Of a stretch of DNA of 64,000 nucleotides, positions 43,561 to 53,711 are shown piece after piece. Position numbers and translations under genes: made by a program. Source of the stretch: Canna indica. Its lineage: Eukaryota; Streptophyta; Magnoliopsida; Zingiberales; Cannaceae. Below the pieces are notes generated by a model, which was not told the origin of the DNA, made no database searches, and saw nothing but the letters and a program-made list of their open reading frames with translations. Position 1 is the stretch's first letter, and the number at the start of each line of letters is the position of its first letter. The stretch lies in contig CP136891.1 of the NCBI GenBank assembly GCA_034359265.1, forward strand, positions 41,408,001-41,472,000. Reading direction: 5' to 3'.

Positions 43561-45480
43561 AACCGCGATGGGGCAGAAGCATCTAGAGCAGTAGTGACAT
43601 ATACTATTTTAGTATGTTCATCTACTGCATATGTTCTGTTTGATCCGGGTGCTACGCACTCGTTTGTATCTGTCAAGTTTGCTGCTGGGTTACCCATGGC
43701 ACCTTCTTTACTCGATGGGCCATTTCTGGTATCAACGCCTACGGGCGAGGCAATCTTAGCCAAATCAATTTTTTAAGGCTGTGAGGTGCTCATCTACGGC
43801 CATGCATTGAGGGAAGATTTGACACTCCTACCCACGCTTGAACTCGATATCATTCTCGGCATGGATTGGCTAGCGGAGCACTTTGCATTGCTGGATTGTA
43901 GGGCTAAGACAGTCATGTTCAGCAAGCCCGGGTTGCCACAGTTCACTTCCAAGGGGAGGGAAGAAGCGAGCCGATTGGGGTCATCTCAACCCTTAAGGCT
44001 TGTAAACTGCTTTAGGGGGGCTGTCAGTCCTTCCTGGCCTTTGTATCTATGGCAGAGGAAAAGGGAGATATGGTAGGGGATATCAGTGGTACTCAGGTAG
44101 TCTGCGAGTTCCCCGATGTATTTCCCGAGGAGCTGCCGGGATTGCCGCCCAAGAGTGAAGTGGATTTCTGCATTGATTTGTAGCCCGAGGTAAAGTCGAT
44201 CTCCATCCCACCCTATAGGATGGTGCCGGCCAAACTCAGGGAGCTAAAAGTGCAACTTCAGGAGATGCTGGACCTGGGCTTCATCCGACCAAGTGTCTCA
44301 CCGTGGGGTGTTCCGATACTCTTCGTGAAGAAGAATGATGGGTCGATGCACATGTGCATCGACTATAGGCAGCTGAATAAAGTGACACTCAAGAATCGTT
44401 ACCCACTATCGAGGATAGATGATTTGTTTAACCAACTGCAGGGGGCACGATGGTTTTCGAAGATAGACTTAAGGTCCGAATACCATCAGTTGAGAATCTG
44501 GGACTGCGATGTGCCTAAGACTGCCTTTAGGACTCGTTATGGACACTACGAGTTCCTAGTGATGTCTTTTGACCTGACCAATGCACCTGCTGCCTTCATG
44601 GACCTGATGAACAGGGTATTTAAGGAGTACCTAGACCGTTATGTGATCGTCTTCATTGACAACATCTTAGTATACTCCAAAAGTGAGGAGGAACACTCCG
44701 AGCACTTGAGGATGGTCCTGGAAACCCTCAGAGAACATTGATTATTTGCTAAATTCTCAAAGTGTGAATTCTGATTGGAAAGTGTGGGGTTCCTAGGCCA
44801 TGTGGAAGCTGTAGAACCCTGCAAAGGTGGAAGTTGTACAGAACTGGAGGCGGCCAACCAGCGTGACTGAGGTTCGCAGTTCTCTTGGGTTGGCCGGGTG
44901 CTATCGAAAGCTCGTAGAGGACTTCTCCAGGATTGCAGCCCTTTGACTCAGTTGACCCAGAAAAATGTCAAATTTGATTGGGACGACAAGTGTGAGGCGG
45001 GCTTTCAGAAGCTCAAGATATGCTTGATATTGGCACCCGTATTGGTCGTACCTTCCGGCTCAGGAGGGTTTGTGGTTTACTGTGATGCCTCTCGGGTTGG
45101 CCTAGGCTGTGTTCTGATGCAGTTTGGCGGGGTCATAGCCTATGCGTCTCGCCAACTAAAATAGCATGAAAAAAACTATCTGACACACGACCTAGAGCTA
45201 GCGGCGGTGGTTTTTGCACTAAAGCTCTGGCGGCACTATCTGTTTGGGGAGACTTGCGAGATCTATATGGATCACAAGAGCCTTCAGTACTTGCTTACCC
45301 AAAAGGAGCTGAACCTCAGGCAGAGGAGGTGGCTGGAGCACCTAAAAGATTATGACTGCACCATTATGTACCACCCGAGGAAAGCCAATGTGGTAGCAGA
45401 CGCTCTAATTAGAAAATCCATGGGCAGTTTGGCTCATCTGGAAATCAAGTGGAGGCCTTTAGCTTGAGAGCTGGCACAAT
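43559..45480 (+). pseudogene. Gypsy-2 protease, reverse transcriptase and RNase H
   Basis: The protease active site reads FDPGATHSF, so Ser of the D-S-G triad is Pro. ILGMDWLAEHF is retained (43855). RT is open at 44220-44741: [46 protein letters not shown], and FIDNILVYS in place of FIDD, losing the second catalytic Asp. Stops at 44742 and 44774 (Trp position) and a frameshift near 44810 follow. RNase H spans 44990-45420 with [30 protein letters not shown] and the complete [20 protein letters not shown] segment. Confidence 0.88.
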
Positions 45481-47018
45481 GCCTGGATGGGGGTACAACC
45501 TTGACAGTGTCAGCTTCAGGTGCCCTGGTGGCACACCTACGGGTACAATCCACACTGGTGGGTATGTTACATGCCGCATAGGGAGAGGACGCCTTTTGTG
45601 CACTGATGAAGGACTTAGTGTAGAGAGGCGATGCAGAGGATGGGTTCAGATTGGACTCAGAGGGAGTGCTGAGGTTCAAAGATCGAATTGTGATGCCAGA
45701 TATAGCATAGGTGCGCAGACAAGTCCTGGAGTGGGGTCATCGTTCCACTTATACGATGCACCCGGGGGCCACCAAAATGTATCGAGATCTAAGGCAGCAT
45801 TACTGGTGGAAGGGCATGAAAAGAGAGGTAGTAGAGTTTGTATCCAAGTGTCTGGTCTACTAGCAGGTAAAGGTCGAACATCTAAAGCCCGCGGGGCTAC
45901 TGCAGAACCTCGAAGTGCACGAGTGGAAGTGGGAGAAAATCACCATGGACCTAGTGACCAGGTTGCCTAAGTCAAAGGATAGCTTTGACTCCATTTGGGT
46001 GGTGGTGGACCGATTAACCAAGACCGCGCACTTCATTCCAATGAAGACTACCTTTTCTACGGAGCACTATGCCCGACTATTTCTAGACAGGATTGTGGCT
46101 TACCACGGTACCCCAGTGATGATCATATCAAATCGAGGTACCTAGTTCACAGCTTGGTTTTAGCAGTCTTTCCAAGAAGCCTTGGGCACTCAAGTGCATT
46201 TCAGCACGGCTTTCCATCCGCAAACAGACGGACAATCTGAGAGAACCATCCAAACCTTGGAAGATATGCTGAGGACTTGCGTTCTAGACCTAGCAAACGG
46301 TTGGGAGAAACACCTGTCGTTGATCGAGTTTGCCTACAACAATAGCTATCATAGTAGCATTGGCATGGCTCCTTTCGAGGCATTATACGGGCGGCGGTGT
46401 AGGTCTCCTGTGGGCTGGTTTGAGATAGGAGAGACTCTCTTGGTTGGTTCAGACTTGGTTGAGGAGGCGGTGAAGAAGGTGCAGCTGATAAAAGAAAAGT
46501 TATTAGCGACTCAGAGTCGCCAAAAAATGTATGCCGATAGGAAAGCCAGAGAGTTGGAGTTCGCTGAGGGCGACTTAGTGTTCCTAAATATTTCTCCTAT
46601 GAAACGGGTGCTCCGATTTGGGAAGAAAGGAAAGTTGAGCCCTAGGTTCATTGGGCATTTCCCTATCCTCAAGCGAAGAGGCGCGGTGGCTTATGAGCTG
46701 GCCTTGCCTCCTAGTCTGAGCAGAGTTCACCTAGTTTTTCATGTGTCAATGCTCTGGAGGTATGTGAAGAATGAATCCCATGTGATCGAGCCAACTACGG
46801 TTGAGGTGGACACGGCGGTCTCGTATGAGGAGAGGCCAGTGGAGATACTTGACCAACAGATCAAGAAGCTGAGGTCCAAGGAGATTTCCTTGGTAAAAGT
46901 TAGGTGGGAGCACCACTCCGAGCATGAGGCCACTTGGAAGGTAGAGCGGGACATGAGAGAGCGCTACCCTTCCTTGTTTGAAGAGTCGGTAAGTCCTTGT
47001 AACCCAACAAAATTCTAG
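45480..47018 (+). pseudogene. Gypsy-2 integrase and chromodomain
   Basis: The zinc domain ([26 protein letters not shown] with a stop) is followed by the catalytic core: MDLVTRLP, IISNRGT (Asp changed to Asn) and GQSERTIQ with the Glu intact. TAG stops replace Gln/Trp codons near 46143 and 46160. From 46182 to 47018 the frame is open for 278 codons: [31 protein letters not shown] and a C-terminal chromodomain (VKVRWEHHSEHEATWKVE). Chromodomains of this class are thought to direct integration to heterochromatin. The C-terminal half is the best preserved pol segment in the window. Confidence 0.88.
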
Positions 47019-47032
47019 GACGAATTTCCCTT

Positions 47033-47045
47033 AAGGGGGGAAGGT
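47033..47045 (+). other. Gypsy-2 polypurine tract
   Basis: AAGGGGGGAAGG directly precedes the 3' LTR start TGTAG at 47046. Confidence 0.8.
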
Positions 47046-49054
47046 TGTAGTTTTTGAAGGGAGGCGGATGGCCGGCCCTATGAGTTATGAAATTAGATTT
47101 TCCTTCGCGAGTTCTTGCCGATCGACGCATTTCCTTGTGTAGAATTTTAAATCATTGTATATATCTGTGATCTTATGTATTAGATCGTATTTTTTTGCAT
47201 TTTTGTGGGCTGCCGAGTAGATGAAATAGGGGAAAGGTCATGCCGAAATTTTCCCCAAATTTTCCTCGCTCGTTTCGCAACCCGTAGATCGCTTGGTGTT
47301 CATGATATGTTAGATCTATGGACTTATATTTGTGTTATTGTCGCAACCATGCCCCTTCAACTTGAGGACTCGGCCGAACAGGGGTTTACCCTGCTTGAGT
47401 CGGCCGAGCAAGGGCATGAGTGGAGGGTGTGAACTGCTCGGATTAAAATGCAAGGTTCTGAGTTATGTTTTTCTTGTTAAACATTAGATCTATAGACCGA
47501 TGCATGTGAATTATTGATGAAATTCCAGCCCCTTTCCACCTACAAGGTTCGGCCGAGCAAGTGTTACCTTGCTCAAGCTTCGGCTAAGCAAGGGTAAGGT
47601 AGGAAACTGAATGATTTTGATTAGTTGTTCATACGTTCTCGTTCAATGTTAATTCATATTCATGCTATGAGATTTTTTGCTTGTCATATGAATTATTTGG
47701 TGATAGATCTACATTATCATATTAAGGAAATGTTCTTACTATTGCATACATGGAGATGTTGTTTGGCATGTAATGCCAACGAAAGGTTTATTAAATTCTC
47801 AGATATTATGCCTAATTGTTGCTATGTTTATTGCATGTTCCGTATCAATTAATTTATTGAAATTATCTTCTTATAGTCGGCTGTGCATAATATATTTGGT
47901 AAGTGGTGTGATTAATAGTAGATTGTGTGCTCAACTACATTCGGTACGTTCTAACAACATTAGAAAGGAAGGTTGTGGTACCTTGTTATGACATTCAACT
48001 TAGAACAAGTATAGTTGCTAGGTTCTACACCTAGGGATAGTCAACAGATTTCAACATCCAAATAAGGTGACCCGAGGGGGTAGGGTCGGATATGGGCAAT
48101 GCCCGGAAAGCGAAACATAGTATATCTTGCACAACCTGGTTTGGGTTATGGTTGATGGTCTATTGAGGAGTGTCCTTAGCCGAACGGCTACCACATGACT
48201 CAGCGGTTTATAGGGTCTTGAGATTGCACCAGCGGACCCGCTAGGTGTTAGATCCGAGTGGCGGAGGGTCTTCAGATTTTGTCAGTGGGCCACGCTGGCG
48301 GTAGACCCGAGTTGGGTGGGACTAGCTATCCCTAACCCGGAGGATTTTGAAAACTAGTGGTCATCTTAGTCGACGGATCCGAGACATGAAAGATCATATT
48401 TGAGAAGTCCTTATGAGCTGGTTTGGGTAGGCCGACCAGCCTGGTTGTGTAAAGGGAAGAACCGAAGCTTCCATATATTATATTAGGCCATTAGTGGCCG
48501 AGCTAGCGAAATGGATAAGGGCCCGAGAGGCCGGTTCATCCATTCTTCAGTCTTGGCAAACTAATCTTAGTTTAGTTCTTATACATGTTATCTTGTCGAG
48601 GTTTTTAAGTGGAGGTTCGAAAGAATCGCTCACTGAATTCCTCGTGAACTCACGGTTTTATTTATTGTTGTTTTGCATAGCCCGACCAGTGAGGTATGGC
48701 TTGGTGGCATGGCGTGCAGGAGGGCGGACGTGGGTGCAGATCTCATAGCTGGCAGTTGTTAGTTGTAGTCGTGTCTAGTAGAGTCTGGTGTATGCACTGT
48801 ATCATTTCTGTAAAACTTTGAGATGTTTTATTTGGAAAACCTTTGGATGTTATTTTGAAAACTTGTGATGTTTTAGTAATTGATTTGATCAAACTGATTT
48901 CGAACAGTTAATAAAGTTGGTACTATTGCTGTTTTTATGACTTGATGTTATTCTGGTTATTTTTCTATGAGTTGTTGATCAGTGCATAGGGTAGGCTTCG
49001 GGGTACTAACTTGTACCCTGGCCGGTCACGTGTACCCTGAGTCGGGGCGTGGCA
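47046..49054 (+). repeat. 3' LTR of Gypsy-2, lacking most of its U3
   Basis: Starts TGTAGTTTTTGAAGGG and ends CGGGGCGTGGCA, 2.0 kb. Compared with the 5' LTR (about 2.45 kb without CACTA-1), roughly 440 bp after TGTA are missing, so it corresponds to 5' LTR positions from 40056 on. The rest aligns throughout with scattered substitutions. Confidence 0.85.
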
Positions 49055-50098
49055 ATTCTGTTCATTTTACTTTGAATTAATAGTACAGACAAGATTTGAT
49101 CATCTTTCACGTAACGACGACGGAGGAGTTCGACATTCAAATGAACATTTAAATATATTTTGTCACTCTGGTCATGCTTTTGGTTCTCGTCCATCTTGAC
49201 ACTTAAGCGACGAAGAGTATCATTTGGCACAATTGTACGTATTACTCAATTGTCCTGAGATTGAACAATTCATTGAAATATTTGACATTGAGATGGTGGA
49301 AAAATACTCTATTCACAACGATGAAGAATTAGAGAGATTACGGAATCGTGATTTCCCTACTTGGATTCGGGCTTACAGCAAAGATCACAGAGCTGAAATA
49401 GATGATAGAATATTTGAGTTTGTTAGTGGACCGTCGCGACTAGTGTCGTGTTATAGCGGATATTTTGTTAATGGGTATAAATTTCACACGGTTGAATATG
49501 CATTTACAAAGAAGACGATGAATGTCGGGGTCTGCGTGAAAGGGATATGTGTGTTGAATGTGATATGGATTTTTATAGACTAGTGGAAGAAGTGATAGAA
49601 TTGCATTACTTCGACTTGAAATCAGTTATCCTATTTAGATGTCATTGGTTCAATACAACAAAAAGGGGCATGAAAGTTCATCCAAAATACAAACTTGTTG
49701 AGGTTAATTACAAATCAAAATTTACAGCAAATGAGCCTTTTATATTGGCATCACAAGCCGAACAAGTATATTACGCGAAGTATCCGATTAGAAATAAAGA
49801 TAAAGCAGATTGGCGTGTTGTCTATAAGACTAAAGCTAGAGAAAGAATTGATCTGATAGCGGGAGAAAATGAGCTGATACCTGATGTGACAGATGATTTC
49901 TATCAAGAAGAGGATCCTCCCATAGTAGACCATATTATTTCAATACTCGATGATGCGGACAAAGCGTTAGTTCAATTAGAAGTTGAATATGTTGATGATG
50001 ATGATCATGAAGTTGTGGAAGCTGGAGATGAAGAAGATGATGAAGATGATAAAGAAGAAGAAGAATTCAAAGACTATTTCTCAGATGATGATGAATAA
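49055..50098 (+). pseudogene. CACTA-2 TNP2 transposase, C-terminal half
   Basis: Continues the frame from 32316: CSFYFE..VQTRFDHL, then a TGA in place of Arg (RPS-HLSDEEY, 49198), then open to 49545. A small indel shifts the frame near there; from 49547 the second frame encodes VECDMDFYRLVEEVIELHYF, FRCHWFNTTKRGMKVH and the acidic tail ending at 50098. CACTA-1 has the same region uninterrupted, including GTTYVECDMD across the indel. Confidence 0.85.
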
Positions 50099-50170
50099 TT
50101 GTAAGGTATATCTTATATTAAATCTATCTCTACTATATATATAATCTAATTATATAATTATTCGACAGAT

Positions 50171-51684
50171 ATGGTTGGTCGTGGTTATCGTCGGACAAGA
50201 GCTTCGGAGTCTCCGATCAATCAGACTCCAGCACTTCCTCTTGCCGATGATACTCCTATCGCTGATCCTCATGCCGCCGAGGCTTGTTCATCGAGATGCA
50301 GGCGGCCACGCGGGCCAAACAGGTGGCAGCCTCCGCCAGCCACGGAGTTATGTAGACTCATTAGTGTGATTGGGGAACGGTAATGTATCATGAATTATAA
50401 ATTATTACAAATTCATTATATCATAATATAATATTGAACTTTATTTTTATTGTGCAGGTTCGAGCAGGAGGATGTGCTGAGGATCATATCTTCTACGATC
50501 CGATGATACATGCATGGGGCATGGCCCACGTGGTCTCACGTGCCCCGTGAGCACGTCGACATACTATGGCCAGAGTTTGAGGCACATATTAAAAAAAATT
50601 ATACATGATGATTAATATTGGTACTTATATTATTATTTTGCAAGCTCTCCATACATGGGGTGAGGACCAGAGGTCCTTTATTTACACTGCCTGGGAGGTT
50701 ATTTCCCGACAGAGGTACAACGGCCAGCTGGGGCAGGCCCGGTCCCAAGCGATGGCCCGAGCTAGGACCACAAACATCGCGGAGACTCGGGGATACGACC
50801 CCGATTGGATTACTCTGAATATATGGGATCAGCTCGTGGTGTTATGGTCGATGGATCGATGGTAGGAGGTTTCTAGGACCGCGACTAGAAATCGCATATC
50901 CAGGGGAGGAGCGCATCACACCGGGGGCTCAATATCATTTGTAGTGCATGGTCGTCGTATGGTAAGTATTATACCTTAAATTCAATTATATATTTTATTT
51001 GTCACTCTGTGTAATAAATAATGTATTTGTTTTGTAAATGTAGACGACGGTGATGGACGACGGGACTGTCCAGCGACCCTCCCCGGTGGAGTTGTTTGAG
51101 CGGACTCACCGTCTAGGACATGGGACGGGGGAGTACATCGACACTCGCGCTGCAATCATTATAGTAACTATATTTGTTTAAATTATTAATTATTTATTTA
51201 TAATTTATGTTTTAATAAAAATATGAAACAAAAAATCAAACTCGAGTAGGAGACCTACACTCAGACGGTGATGCAGCGCGAGGCACCCCCGAGGACTTTG
51301 ACGCAAGAGCGTGGGTCGAGGCTGCAGATGGCTGGAACCATGGCCGCGTATATATATGACTTTGCAAACAGTGGTCATACGTGAGCCGTGCTCGGGCCAC
51401 TTGGGGCACCGACCCCTCCGGCCGCTGGTGAGCTGCCGTCCACCTCCAGGACTAATTATGATCATAGTAGCAGGATAAGGACACTAGAGAAGACGGTCGC
51501 GCGTCAGAGTCAGATGATGGCGGAGATGCATGCTATGCTACGCAACATCTCAGCTCATACCGGAGTAGGCATCGCTTCGGCATCATCAGATCCATCGTCC
51601 TCTAGCCAATCCACATCGGTGTACACCCAAGCACTCCAGACCCCGCCATATTATGATCTAGACATTCCTCTACCGACGTCGTGA
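50171..51684 (+). pseudogene. CACTA-2 second gene (Ptta/En/Spm type), degenerate
   Basis: Same five-exon layout as in CACTA-1, on the plus strand. Exon 1 50171-50385 (MVGRGYRRTRASESP), exon 2 from 50459 with a TGA in STIR-YMHG, exon 3 from about 50642 (FIYTAWEVISRQRYNGQLG) with a TAG after DRW, exon 4 from about 51044 (TVQRPSPVELFERTHR), exon 5 from about 51250 with frame damage, then open at 51388-51684. The coiled-coil repeat region has only one RQSQM-type unit, against four units in CACTA-1. Confidence 0.75.
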
Positions 51685-51899
51685 GGTTTATTATTTTGTT
51701 TGGATATTGATACGATAGTTTTGAATTTGAATAGTTTTTATATGATTGTGGATAATTATAAATATAAGTATAATTATTTTGATGTATATCTAGGTGTATC
51801 TGTGATGTGTATGTGAATGGATGTGTGTATGGGTGTGTGAGTTATATATCAGGTTAAATGTATCAATGAATTAATGGAAATTAGACATTTTAAAACTTT

Positions 51900-52312
51900 T
51901 CAGTTACAGGTTAACATCATCAGCAATGGCTTTTCTACGGCTGTCCGTGGGAAAGCCGTTACTGAAAGTGTATCGTATTTTCTGGGCCGCAACCTCAAAG
52001 TCGTTGATGATGACCTACAACAACGGCTTAGCAACGGCTATCACTAACGACCTTGCCACGGCAATCGGGCCGTTGCTGATGTACATATCTACAATGGCCC
52101 TGCAGTCATGGCAGAATCATTGCTGATAATGTTATTAGCAACGGCCGCTGCGCATGCAGCCGTTGCTGATACGTTGCTAAGTTATCAGCAATGCACTTTT
52201 CTACTACGGTTTCTTTACAACGGGCCGGGCTATTGCACGTCGTTGCTGATGGCTTTCAGCAACGGCTCAGTAATGGTTGGAGCCGTTGCTGATGCTTGTT
52301 ATTCCAGTAGTG
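51900..52312 (+). repeat. CACTA-2 3' subterminal repeats and terminus
   Basis: GCAACGGC/GCCGTTGC motifs in both orientations across 400 bp, several decayed to GCAATGGC, ending CCAGTAGTG at 52312. Confidence 0.8.
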
Positions 52313-53662
52313 CATCCAGGGAAGGCTAATGTGGTGGCTGATGCTTTGAGCATGAAGTCTATGGGCAGTCTAGCACATTTGGAGGTCAGGAGGAGGCCAT
52401 TGTCTCAGGAGTTGGCCAAGTGTTTGGATGGCGGGGCAGTCTTATCTGTAGCAGTCCATGTTGGTAGACATACTGCAGGCAGCGCAGGAGGAGGATGCTT
52501 TTTGTGCACTCACTAAGGATCTGGCTAGGAGAGGCGATGTTGATAATGGTTTTGGTATTGACTCGGGGGGCGTTCTGAGATTTAAGAACAAGATAGTGGT
52601 GCCAGATATGGCTAAGGTTCGTAGGCAGGTGCTAGAGATGACTCATCGATCCACATACACTATGCATGAATCGAGATCTAAGGTAGAATTATTGGTGGAA
52701 AGGCATGAAGAGAGAGGTGGCCGAGTTCGTGTCTAAGTGCCTGGTGTGTCAGCAGGTTAAGGCTGAGCATTTAAAGTCGGCAGGGTTGCTCCAGAACTTA
52801 GAATACCATAGTGGAAAGGGGAGAAGATAACCATGGATTTTGTGACGGGGTTGCCAAAGTCTGGGAAGGGAGAAGATAACCTCAGACAGATGGTCAGTCA
52901 GAACGGACCATTCAGACATTGGAGGACATGTTGAGAGCATGCGTCCTAGATTTGGAGGGAAGTTGGGAGAGGCACTTACCCCTAATTGAGTTTGCCTATA
53001 ATAATAATTATCATAGCAGCATCGGGATGGCCCCTTTTGAGGCATTATATGGGCGGCGATGCAGGTCGCCTGTGGGCTGGTTTGAGGCAGGGGATTCCGT
53101 TATGATGGGACCCGACATGGTTAAGGAGGTTGTAGCGAAGGTGAAGCTAATTAGGAAGAGATTGTTGGCAGCTCAGAGTCGTCAGAAGATGTATGCTGAT
53201 GGGAAGGTCAGGGAGGTAGAGTTTGCTGAGGGGGACATGATGTTCCTCAAGGTATCCCCTATGAAAGGGGTGGTGAGGTTTGGTAAGAGAGGGAAGCTAA
53301 GCCTTAGGTTCATTGGGCCGTTTCCTATTCTCAGGCGTAGGGGAGCTGTGGCATATGAGTTGGCCATACCACCCAGTATGGACCGGGTGCACCCAGTGTT
53401 CCATGTATCTATGCTGAAGAATTATGTTCGGGGTAAGTCCCATGTGATTGAGCCTACTACTATAGAGGTGGATTCAGCAGTCTCATATGAGGAGCGACCA
53501 GTTGAGGTGTTAGATCGGCAGATCAAAAAATTGAGGTCCAAGAAGATTCCCTTGGTTAAGGTTAGGTGGGGGCACCATTCCGGGCAAGATGCCACCTGGA
53601 AGGTGGAGCAGGATATGAGGGAGTGTTATCCTTCGTTGTTTGATGATCTGGTGAGTCCTTAA
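52313..53662 (+). pseudogene. Gypsy-3 RNase H end, integrase and chromodomain with core deletion
   Basis: It begins at [16 protein letters not shown], continues through [20 protein letters not shown] and the zinc domain (HRSTYTMH, frameshift, VCQQVKAEH). Near 52874 the sequence jumps from TGLPKSGKG to the DGQSERTIQ segment, deleting the part of the catalytic core that holds the second Asp. From 52919 to 53662 a 247-codon frame is open: [32 protein letters not shown], and the chromodomain [18 protein letters not shown]. Confidence 0.85.
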
Positions 53663-53696
53663 GTTTTTTTTTCCAAAATTCGAGGACGAAATTTCT

Positions 53697-53711
53697 TTAA
53701 GGATGGAGGAT
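53697..53711 (+). other. Gypsy-3 polypurine tract
   Basis: TTTAAGGATGGAGGA, immediately before the LTR start at 53712; same position and similar sequence as in Gypsy-1. Confidence 0.6.

Larger units (their letters stand above)
32317..49054 (+). mobile_element. Gypsy-2: Tekay/Del-type chromovirus
   Basis: 5' LTR 32317-42057 (split by CACTA-1), primer-binding site, gag, protease, RT, RNase H, integrase, chromodomain, polypurine tract and 3' LTR 47046-49054. Flanked by ATTCT duplications (32312-32316, 49055-49059); removing it rejoins the CACTA-2 TNP2 frame. All protein regions are present in order but carry many stops. Confidence 0.9.
32180..52312 (+). mobile_element. CACTA-2 (5' truncated), interrupted by Gypsy-2
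   Basis: The surviving parts are 32180-32316 and 49055-52312: the TNP2 C-terminal half, the second transposon gene, 3' subterminal repeats and a 3' terminus reading CCAGTAGTG (minus: CACTACTGG). The 3' terminus abuts Gypsy-3 pol sequence at CAT (52313-52315). Comparison with TACCATCCAGGG of Gypsy-1 indicates insertion into that codon run, with CAT the probable 3-base duplication. It is the same family as CACTA-1. Confidence 0.8.
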
